Shown here piece by piece: positions 17,292 to 23,023 of a stretch of DNA of 43,012 bases. The stretch covers positions 1 to 43,012 of the forward strand of contig JAAYAL010000020.1 of the NCBI GenBank assembly GCA_012719395.1. Reading direction: 5' to 3'. Made by a program: the position numbers and the translations under genes. Position 1 is the first letter of the stretch, and the number at the start of each line of letters is the position of its first letter. Source of the DNA: Gaiellales bacterium. Its GTDB lineage: Bacteria > Actinomycetota > Thermoleophilia > RBG-16-64-13. The notes beneath the pieces were generated by a model that saw nothing but the letters and a program-made list of their open reading frames with translations, made no database searches and was not told the origin of the DNA.

Positions 17292-17425
17292 TCCGGCTCC
17301 TTTCGGGTTATGCCCGTGCAGGGCTGGGTACCAGTAACAGGATAGTGGATGAGGCATTGATGAGGTCCGAAGGGTCGTCCGGCCGGCGTGGGACCGAGTG
17401 GCCGGCGTGGTTCGGGATGGCGCCG

Positions 17426-17469
17426 TTGCCCCCAAGGCTCGGAGCTGTTAGTATACCCCCATGGGTATA
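17426..17469 (+). promoter_or_regulatory. promoter with CsoR/CstR-like operator for the thioredoxin operon
   Basis: A perfect 7-base inverted repeat with a 4-base spacer, TATACCC-CCAT-GGGTATA, spans 17452-17469. It has the form of operators bound by CsoR-family repressors (copper-sensing CsoR, persulfide-sensing CstR). It overlaps a plausible promoter, TTGCCC at 17426, 17 bases, TAGTAT at 17449, covering the -10 and start site as a repressor site would. The nearest downstream gene is the thioredoxin, 80 bases on. No CsoR-family gene is in the window. Confidence 0.6.
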
Positions 17470-17548
17470 AAGGAGCCGGGTATCACCGGGGACAAAGGTC
17501 GGCCGGACGATCGTGGGGCTGCAAACGACAAGAGCGAGGAGACGGTCG

Positions 17549-17875
17549 ATGGCAAGTGAGTTCGTCAAGGAACTGGACGGTCAGTCGTTCGAAACCGAAG
17601 TGATCGGTGCACCGGGTCGGGTCGTGGTTGACTTCTGGGCTCCTTGGTGCGGCCCGTGTCGCATGGTGGGGCCGGTGTTGGAGAAGTTGGCCAGCGAGCA
17701 CACTGAGGCTCTCAAAGTAGCCAAGATCAATGTGGACGAGAACCAGGCGCTGGCTGCACGCTTTGGCATCATGAGTATTCCCACCGTCATCCTCTTCGAG
17801 AACGGCAAGGTCAAGGCCCAGATTGTGGGCGCGCGGACGCAGAAGGACTACGAGAAAGAGTTCGGTTTGGAGTAG
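17549..17875 (+). CDS. trxA: thioredoxin
   Basis: A 108-residue classical thioredoxin, a small cytoplasmic dithiol reductant. The active site WCGPC (Cys34, Cys37) sits in VVVDFWAPWCGPCRMVGP, and the cis-proline loop is SIPTVILF (around residue 75). Length and order match the family. The ATG at 17549 has AGGAGA seven bases upstream; the GTG at 17513 is an unlikely upstream start. It is the first gene after a CsoR/CstR-like operator and lies 65 bases before a thioredoxin-fold gene with an in-frame UGA, so both may serve one redox task. The last codons and stop are duplicated in tandem just downstream. Confidence 0.97.
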   Translation: MASEFVKELDGQSFETEVIGAPGRVVVDFWAPWCGPCRMVGPVLEKLASEHTEALKVAKINVDENQALAARFGIMSIPTVILFENGKVKAQIVGARTQKDYEKEFGLE

Positions 17876-17895
17876 AGGGCTTTGGAGTAGAAGGC
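17866..17895 (+). repeat. 15-base tandem duplication at the trxA stop
   Basis: TTTGGAGTAGAGGGC is followed at once by TTTGGAGTAGAAGGC, 14 of 15 bases identical. The first copy contains the last codons and stop of trxA; the second lies in the gap before the next gene. It looks like a recent local duplication. Confidence 0.8.
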
Positions 17896-17940
17896 TTGTC
17901 TGGGGCGGCCTCAAGCCCGGCGAGCCTGATGGAGGTGACC

Positions 17941-18270
17941 ATGGATCAGGTCAAGAGCAAGGAGATGGTCATCCTGGGGTCCAGGGCGGCCGATGCATGT
18001 CATGCCGGTGGTTGAGGTCCCTCTCTGTCTCTGGAGGAGACAGTGGGGTACATCAACCGCTACCTGCGTGAAGATTACGGCGAAGACGTCGGCGTGACGT
18101 ACCTGGACATATCGGATAGGGTCATCCAGGAATACCCGGCGTTGGCCGAGGCTCTGGAGGCGGGCAAGCGGCTTCCTCTGGTTCTGGTGGGTGATGAGGT
18201 CAAGCATCCTTGGTCGCTCTCTTTCTCCTGGGTGGTGAACGAGCTCAAGGGCCTGGGAGTCGTGGAGTGA
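17941..18270 (+). CDS. probable selenoprotein, thioredoxin-like (SaoT-like), UGA read as Sec
   Basis: If the UGA at 18013-18015 is read as selenocysteine, the gene encodes 109 residues with one continuous frame. The N-terminus reads as a first beta strand (KEMVILGSRAADACHAGG), then Sec25, then GPSLSLEETVGYINRYL, a strand (VGVTYLDI) and a closing RLPLVLVGDEVKHP region, the order expected of a thioredoxin fold of the YuzD-like or SaoT-like kind. A cysteine, Cys20, precedes the Sec (C-HAGG-U). The ATG at 17941 has GGAGG five bases upstream. A hairpin fitting the bacterial SECIS rules follows the UGA. Without readthrough only 24 residues are made, or a headless 75-residue product from a GTG at 18043 that lies inside the hairpin. 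The family name SaoT is from memory and not certain. The stop overlaps the next start (TGATG). Confidence 0.72.
18013..18048 (+). promoter_or_regulatory. candidate bacterial SECIS element
   Basis: Directly after the UGA (18013-18015), CTGTCTC (18025-18031) pairs perfectly with GAGACAG (18037-18043), leaving the loop UGGAG. A lower stem (18020-18023 with 18045-18048) adds four pairs after one U-U mismatch. The loop starts 17 bases after the UGA and has G at its second position, which fits the published bSECIS rules (loop 16-37 bases from UGA, short loop with G in the first two positions). Read by eye; folding energy was not computed. Confidence 0.65.
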
Positions 18271-18470
18271 TGGGCAGCTTCGATCTCCACTGTCGTGCGT
18301 GTGGGAGGGATTTCGAGGTGTTCGTGCAGGGCTTCCTGAAGGAAACACACAAGGTGTGCCCTGATTGCTGCAGCCGCGAGGTGGAACAGCGCTTGACAGG
18401 CGGGTTCGTTCATCAGTCATCCAAGCCCGTGGGCGGTGGTTCGCACACGTGTGGTCCCAGCTTCGGCTGA
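18270..18470 (+). CDS. FmdB-type zinc ribbon protein
   Basis: A 66-residue protein with the FmdB/putative-regulatory zinc ribbon: Cys8-x2-Cys11 (HCRACG) and Cys30-x2-Cys33 (CPDCCS), spaced as in that family, where the knuckles bind zinc. The tail is Gly/Ser-rich and ends HTCGPSFG, with one more cysteine. The ATG shares its A with the stop of the selenoprotein frame, so it is translationally coupled to it; this overlap also supports that the upstream frame is truly translated to 18270. Function unknown; zinc ribbons of this kind often accompany redox or metal operons. Confidence 0.8.
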   Translation: MGSFDLHCRACGRDFEVFVQGFLKETHKVCPDCCSREVEQRLTGGFVHQSSKPVGGGSHTCGPSFG

Positions 18471-18538
18471 GCGCACTAGGGAGGCCGGTCGGCCTTCTTG
18501 AGATCGAGAACCCCGGTACGTGTATGATGCGGTAAGAG

Positions 18539-18576
18539 GCGGCGCCGGGCGGCCCTCACGGGCCGCCCGGCGCCGC
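18539..18576 (+). terminator. long GC hairpin between the redox operon and lgt
   Basis: A perfect 17-base-pair stem with loop TCAC: GGCGCCGGGCGGCCC (18541-18555) pairs with 18560-18574, extended by two more pairs. Only three T follow, so it would be an intrinsic terminator of the U-poor type. A promoter-like TTGAGA (18498) and TATGAT (18523), 19 bases apart, lie upstream, so the hairpin could instead stand in the lgt leader. Confidence 0.6.
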
Positions 18577-18599
18577 AGCCTTTGACAGGTAGGGCATAG

Positions 18600-19493
18600 A
18601 TGCATCCAGAGCTTCTGCGAATCGGCTCTTTGACCATCAACTCCTATGGTCTCATGATGGCCTTGGGCTTCATCGCGGCCGGGGTCCTTGCCGCGTGGGG
18701 CTTCAAGCGCCGTGGCCTGAACCCGGACAGCGCCATTATCGGCCTCATGGCCGCTATGGTGGGTGGGCTGGTAGGTGCCAAGCTCCACTACCTCATCATC
18801 AATCCCGGCAGCTTCCCTGAAGCGGTATTCAGCGGGCGGGGGCTGGTATGGTACGGAGGGCTGCTGGGGGGGACGCTGGGCGTGATCCTGGCGCTGCGGT
18901 GGCAGAAGGTGCCGATAGGGCCGGCGGCGGATGCCGTTGCACCCGGCCTGGCGGCGGGTTACGCCTTTGGCCGGATCGGATGCCTCCTCAACGGATGCTG
19001 CCACGGCAGCGAGACCTCGCTGCCGTGGGGCATGGTATTCCCGGTGGGCTCTCCTCCCACCAGCGTCCCCGTGCATCCCACTCAGTTGTACGAGAGCCTC
19101 GCGTCACTGCTCATACTGGGTGTCCTGCTGTTCCTCCTTCAGCCGCGCCTGCGGCGCACTGGGGCGCTCTTCTGGGCGTATGTGGCGCTGGCCGGCCTCG
19201 AGCGGCTGCTGGTGGAGTTCCTTCGCATCAACAGGCCGGTGTGGTTGGGTCTCACTCAGCAGCAGCTCATCAGCGTGGGCATGATCGTTGCCGGGTTGGT
19301 CGGCGTCATCTGGCTCTACCGTCGGGGAGCGGAGGTGGAGCCCGTGAGCCTCAGGTCGGCGGGGGAGACTCACGGTGCAGCCGGGGCCGGGCTCCGTGGG
19401 GGGGCTGTTGCCGGCCGCAAGGCCGGAGCCAACACCGCCGGTGCCAGAACACGTGGTGGAGGCGCTGTCGGCAGTGCGGGTAAGCGCTCGTAG
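18600..19493 (+). CDS. lgt: prolipoprotein diacylglyceryl transferase
   Basis: A 297-residue Lgt, the integral membrane enzyme that moves diacylglycerol from phosphatidylglycerol to the lipobox cysteine of prolipoproteins. About seven membrane helices are visible. The signature region is GRIGCLLNGCCHGSETSLPWG (residues ~122-142), followed by HPTQLYESLASL and the late GLERLLVEFLRIN, all typical of Lgt. The C-terminal ~50 residues are an Ala/Gly/Arg-rich extension with no membrane segment, common in high-GC genomes. The ATG lies 23 bases after a strong hairpin; the ribosome site (AGGTAGGG) is modest. A DUF4349 lipoprotein elsewhere in the window would be one substrate. Confidence 0.94.
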   Translation: MHPELLRIGSLTINSYGLMMALGFIAAGVLAAWGFKRRGLNPDSAIIGLMAAMVGGLVGAKLHYLIINPGSFPEAVFSGRGLVWYGGLLGGTLGVILALRWQKVPIGPAADAVAPGLAAGYAFGRIGCLLNGCCHGSETSLPWGMVFPVGSPPTSVPVHPTQLYESLASLLILGVLLFLLQPRLRRTGALFWAYVALAGLERLLVEFLRINRPVWLGLTQQQLISVGMIVAGLVGVIWLYRRGAEVEPVSLRSAGETHGAAGAGLRGGAVAGRKAGANTAGARTRGGGAVGSAGKRS

Positions 19494-19611
19494 TCGCCGT
19501 AGCCTGAGTCCTGATCATGGGAGTGGTACCAGTTGGCCCCGGCCGTGCCGGCCTGACCGCTGCATGTTGCTCACGGAGGGGAGAGCGACGAGCGAAAGGG
19601 GAACGCACGTG

Positions 19612-19839
19612 ATGCAACGGCGCAGATTGCGGGCCATGCGGCGGGGCCCGGCCGTGGGGTTCCGGCGCTCGGAGACGGGGTGCGCCGGGGGGCGTGGCAG
19701 GGAGCCCGGTCGGGCATCATGTTGATCATGCTGGCGGTGCTCGCCTTGGCCCTGGGCGGATGAGGGCGGACACATCATCGGCACTCGAGTGGGAACCACG
19801 ACCGCGGACCAGATGGCCGGACTGGTGAATGGCGACTGA
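19612..19839 (+). pseudogene. remnant of a lipoprotein-like gene
   Basis: A basic N-terminus (MQRRRLRAMRRG) starts at the ATG 19612, but its frame stops at 19725. A second frame then carries a signal-peptide-like core, LIMLAVLALALGG, which ends in a TGA (19761-19763) where a lipobox cysteine codon would stand. A third frame (GGHIIGTRVGTTTADQMAGL...) runs to a stop that overlaps the ccdA remnant. Joined, these pieces resemble a short lipoprotein broken by at least two shifts and one stop. No family is recognisable. Sequence errors could give the same picture. Confidence 0.35.
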
Positions 19840-20336
19840 GTCCATCAACGTCGGCGCGTTCCTCCTCGCGCTGCTCGCTGGCGCGGCCACCTTTCTCAGC
19901 CCATGCGTGCTTCCCCCTCTTGCCCGGATGCCTTTCCTTCGTCTCCGGTCTCTCCGTTGACCATTTGGATTCCGTGCGCCGGCGCGCGCTCGACCCCGTG
20001 CTCGTCTTTGTCCTCGGCTTTGCGTGGTTCTCACGCCGGCCGGGGCCGGAGCGGTGCTGATAGGGGATGCGCTTCACCGGTACGAGCGGGAGTTGCAGAT
20101 CGTTTCGGGGGCGTTGTTGATCGTGCTGGACTTGGTGGTGGCGGGCGTGGTGCCGGTGTCTTGGCGGGAGCGCTCTTCCGCCGCATACTTGGGTGGCTGG
20201 GCTGGGTGACGCGGCACTTCAAGCCGGTGAAGGCCGTGGCCGGGGACTGCTGGCTTTCTATGGTCTGCCCATTCTCTTGGGCCGGCTCACGTGGCTTTCG
20301 GCGCAGTTGGGTCGGTTCCGCTTCTTCGAGTTGTAG
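19829..20336 (+). pseudogene. ccdA-like (cytochrome c biogenesis/thiol-disulfide transporter) pseudogene
   Basis: Five stretches in shifting frames make a recognisable CcdA/DsbD transmembrane protein: INVGAFLLALLAGAATFLSPCVLP (trimmed), then LPGCLSFVSGLSVDHLDSV, AGAGAVLIGDALHRYERELQ, VLAGALFRRILGWLGWVTRH and a C-terminal LPILLGRLTWLSAQLG. The SPCVLP motif with its redox cysteine is intact. Four frame changes are needed, the first at the C5 run 19913-19917 and others near 20024, 20165 and 20245. The total (~169 codons) is shorter than a usual CcdA (~230), so deletion is also likely. An active CcdA would pass electrons across the membrane, often from thioredoxin, which is encoded 2 kb upstream. 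Either a decayed gene or a poorly sequenced one. Confidence 0.7.
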
Positions 20337-20421
20337 GGGAGGCACAACGTCGGGCAGAGATCGGGACCCTTGGGAGGAATATGAGCACTGGCGATTGGGA
20401 CGTGTCAGAGTTGCGGGGCGC

Positions 20422-20676
20422 GTGAACCAGATGCTCGGCTCGCGACCGGTGGTTCTGCCCACCGCGTTCTTGGCCGTAGGGGCGGTGCTGCTGGCGGTGG
20501 GGTTGCTGTTGCCGGACGTGCCGGAGGACAGCGGCATCGCATGGCTGAGCCCACTGCTCATGGGAGTGGGTGGTCTGTGCGGTGCTCTGGGCCTGGGAGG
20601 GTTGTTCTCCGCCCTGCTGGTGCGCATCTTTGGTGCCGACCCTTCTACCAAGGGAGGGAAGCGGCCGTGGGTATGA
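20422..20676 (+). CDS. small two-helix membrane protein, possibly frameshifted at its 5' end
   Basis: An 84-residue frame with two clear membrane helices (VVLPTAFLAVGAVLLAVGLLL and the segment around WLSPLLMGVGGLCGALGLGG) and a basic end (TKGGKRPWV). The GTG at 20422 has no good ribosome site. A strong site, GGGAGG, stands before an ATG at 20381, whose frame (MSTGDWDVSELRGA) stops at 20425 right where the membrane frame begins. One base change in length near 20422 would join them into a ~98-residue protein. I do not recognise the family. Its stop overlaps the start of the CooC-type gene, suggesting one operon with it. Confidence 0.5.
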   Translation: MNQMLGSRPVVLPTAFLAVGAVLLAVGLLLPDVPEDSGIAWLSPLLMGVGGLCGALGLGGLFSALLVRIFGADPSTKGGKRPWV

Positions 20677-21449
20677 AGCTGGCCGTGACGGGCAAGGGGG
20701 GCACGGGGAAAACCACCCTGGCCGCCACGCTGGCGCTGGTGCTGGCCGAGGAGGGGATGCGGGTGCTGGCGGTGGACGCCGACCCGGACGCCAACCTGGC
20801 CGGCGCCCTGGGCGTTGCTCCGGAGCGGGCTGCGGCGCTGACCCCCGTATCGGAACTGCGGGACCTGATCGCTGAACGAACTGGGGTCACCCCGGGCACC
20901 TTGGGCGGCTTCTTCAGAATGAATCCGCGGGTTGACGATCTCCCGGAGCGTCTGAGCCTCTCCGTCAACGGCGTGCGGCTCATGGTCATGGGCACGGTGA
21001 AGAAGGGGGAGGGCGGATGCGTCTGCCCGGAGTCGGTGCTGTTGAAGTCACTGATCAAACACCTCTTGATAGCCCGGGACGAGGTCGTGATCCTGGACAT
21101 GGAGGCCGGTATCGAGCATCTGGGTCGCGGCACAGCGGCGGGCGTGGGGGCCATGCTGGTGGTGGTGGAGCCGGGAGCCCGCAGCGTGCGCACGGCGGAG
21201 GCGGTCAGGCGGCTGGCGCAGGATATCGGCATACCCCGGCTCCTCGTGGTGCTCAACAAGGCGCGCCCGGGTGACGAAGAGCGCATGTCGGCCGTGCTGG
21301 ACGGCTTCGAAATGCTGGGGTCGCTCCCTTTCAGTGAGGGCGTGCTGCAGGCGGACCTGCAGGATCAGGTGCCCTACGCCACGGCACCCGAGTACGTGGC
21401 CGCAGTACGTGATCTGGCCCGCGAGTTGCAGAAGCGTGTGGCGCCATAG
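20667..21449 (+). CDS. CooC-type nickel-insertion/ATP-binding protein
   Basis: A 260-residue P-loop ATPase of the MinD/SIMIBI class, closest to CooC, which supports nickel insertion into carbon monoxide dehydrogenase. The deviant Walker A is KGGTGKTTLAA at the N-terminus, with AVDADPDANLAGALG following (switch I). GGCVCPE (about residues 112-118) carries a C-x-C, as in CooC proteins that bind Ni or Zn at the dimer interface. The later segments LDMEAGIEHLGRGT and VVVEPGARSVRTAEAVRRLA are highly typical of CooC. The GTG at 20667 has GGAGG nine bases upstream; an ATG two codons later is possible. No CO dehydrogenase gene is in the window, so the client is not shown. Confidence 0.88.
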   Translation: MGMKLAVTGKGGTGKTTLAATLALVLAEEGMRVLAVDADPDANLAGALGVAPERAAALTPVSELRDLIAERTGVTPGTLGGFFRMNPRVDDLPERLSLSVNGVRLMVMGTVKKGEGGCVCPESVLLKSLIKHLLIARDEVVILDMEAGIEHLGRGTAAGVGAMLVVVEPGARSVRTAEAVRRLAQDIGIPRLLVVLNKARPGDEERMSAVLDGFEMLGSLPFSEGVLQADLQDQVPYATAPEYVAAVRDLARELQKRVAP

Positions 21450-21489
21450 GGATGGCCGCGCCGTCCGGCGTGCTTCGGGGGCGTTCAGC

Positions 21490-22416
21490 CTAGACGAGGA
21501 CGCGGAGCGCGTCGGGCATTAGCCTCGCGTGTAGCGGGCCGTCTCCCGGGTGCTCTCCGTCAATGTCCAGAGGAAGCGGCCCTTCGCCCTCCACCCGCAC
21601 CTCGCGCCCTTGGTAACAGAGCACGCGTGGGTGCGTGATGTGCGTTCCGCGGTAGATGTGGGGAAGCTGGCTGAGGAGGTCCCGCTTGGTGATGTCCGCG
21701 ATGACCAGGATGTCCAGGATGCCGTCGTCGGGCTGAGCCATGGGCGCGATCTTGACGCCTCCGCCGAAGTAACTGCCGTTCGCTACCACCACGGTGGCCG
21801 ATTTCCCTTGGTAGACTTCTTTGCCGTCGATGGTGACGATGACCGGCACGTTTTCGTAGGTCCAGAAACCGGAGACGATGGCCCAGAGGAAGCCGATGGT
21901 GCCTCCCAGCGGATTGCGCGAGTTGTTGACGATCTCCGTGACGCGTCCGCCCAGGCCGGCGTCGGCGATGTTGATGAAGTGTCGCTGGAGAGGCGCCCCG
22001 TCCGGCCCCACCATGGAGCAGTCGACGGCGTCCAGCGCCCGCTCCCGGCGCCGCAGCAGGCGCTCCACTGCGGCATCAAGCCCCGGTCTCAGGCCCAGGC
22101 TCCTGGGGAGGTCTCCTCCCGTGCCGCGTGAGAAGGAGGCCAGCGCCGGCCTCTGCTCGCGGGGAAGGTGCAGGATCCCGTTGGCCACCTCGTTGGCGGT
22201 GCCGTCGCCTCCCACGTAGATCACGACGGGGAACCCACGGCGGCCTCCCTCCTCTGCGAGCCTGGTGGCGTCGCCTGGGTGCCGGGTGAAGGTCTCCTCC
22301 AAGGCCACGCCGGCATCCCGCACCGTCTTGCGTGCCTCCTCCCAGAAGCGTCCGGTGGTGGCTGCGGCGGAAGCCGGGTTGATGACGGCCAGCACAGATT
22401 CCCGCTTGTTTCCCAT
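21490..22416 (-). CDS. diacylglycerol kinase family lipid kinase
   Basis: A 308-residue lipid kinase of the YegS/BmrU/DgkB family. The nucleotide-binding motif VGGDGTANEVANGI is near residues 68-81, preceded by LAVINPASAAATTGRFW at the N-terminus, and followed by SFSRGTGGDLPRSLG, FINIADAGLGGRV and GSYFGGGVKIAP, the usual motif order. Such enzymes phosphorylate diacylglycerol or related lipids to keep membrane precursors in balance. The ATG at 22416 lacks a good ribosome site; a TTTACT at 22429-22424 (minus strand) seven bases before it may make this a leaderless message. The gene converges on the CooC-type gene and diverges from the Lrp gene. Confidence 0.92.
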   Translation of the reverse strand: MGNKRESVLAVINPASAAATTGRFWEEARKTVRDAGVALEETFTRHPGDATRLAEEGGRRGFPVVIYVGGDGTANEVANGILHLPREQRPALASFSRGTGGDLPRSLGLRPGLDAAVERLLRRRERALDAVDCSMVGPDGAPLQRHFINIADAGLGGRVTEIVNNSRNPLGGTIGFLWAIVSGFWTYENVPVIVTIDGKEVYQGKSATVVVANGSYFGGGVKIAPMAQPDDGILDILVIADITKRDLLSQLPHIYRGTHITHPRVLCYQGREVRVEGEGPLPLDIDGEHPGDGPLHARLMPDALRVLV

Positions 22417-22541
22417 GGCCCACAGTAAAGCACAGACGTTATCCCGAATGCGGACTGCGAAATGAGCGCACTTCGCCCGGTATAGACGACGATGCTCAAG
22501 GTAGAATAAGAGATACCATCCGAATATCGAGGAATGAGGCC

Positions 22542-23021
22542 GTGGACGACATTGATCGCACCATCTTGACGGAGTTGCAGGAGGACGGGCGGGCTTCCTT
22601 CACGGATATCGCACGCAAGGCGGGGGTGTCGGAGACAACCATCCGTTCGCGTCATCGTCATCTCACTGAGTCCGGCGTGGTGCAGACCGTGGGAGTGGTT
22701 GACCCCTACGCTCTGGGATACCTGGCGCCGGCCATTGTGGGCGTGGAGGTGGCGCCGGGCCACGGCGACCGGGTGGCACGCGCTATCGGCGCGTTGCCGG
22801 AGGTCAGCTACGTGGTGATGACCCTCGGCAAATTCGACCTCATCATCGAGGTCTTCTGTCGGGACCTTCCCCATCTCACCCAGCTGGTGACCGGCACCCT
22901 CCAGCTCATGCCCGGAGTGGTCCGCACGGAGACGCTGATGATCGCTCGCAGCTACAAGCTCGCGTATCGCTGGAATGTCGCCTTGCTCGCCGAGAAGGCG
23001 GAGGAGCACCCGGAGGTGTGA
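22542..23021 (+). CDS. Lrp/AsnC-family transcriptional regulator
   Basis: A 159-residue Lrp/AsnC regulator. The N-terminal helix-turn-helix is MDDIDRTILTELQEDG followed by ARKAGVSETTIRSRHRHL; the RAM (ligand-binding, oligomerising) domain covers about residues 65-150, with the pattern VEVAPGHGDRVARAIGALPEV and later TLGKFDLIIEVF. The GTG start follows GAGGAATGAGG. A TAGAAT at 22502-22507 could be the -10. Its stop overlaps the ribosome site of the reductase gene, so it is the first gene of the lysine-pathway operon, and an amino acid such as lysine is a reasonable effector (inference). Confidence 0.92.
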   Translation: MDDIDRTILTELQEDGRASFTDIARKAGVSETTIRSRHRHLTESGVVQTVGVVDPYALGYLAPAIVGVEVAPGHGDRVARAIGALPEVSYVVMTLGKFDLIIEVFCRDLPHLTQLVTGTLQLMPGVVRTETLMIARSYKLAYRWNVALLAEKAEEHPEV

Positions 23022-23023
23022 CC

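Noticed and set aside
17461-17559. A 32-codon frame starting at the ATG in the operator
   Set aside because: It has no ribosome site, overlaps the trxA start, and looks like leader sequence; kept only as a remote leaderless-peptide possibility.
19761-19763. In-frame TGA at a lipobox position (LALALGG-TGA) as a second selenocysteine
   Set aside because: The protein-like continuation lies in a different frame, the surrounding genes are frameshifted, and the downstream CACTCGAGTG palindrome does not give a proper SECIS loop. A broken gene explains it better.
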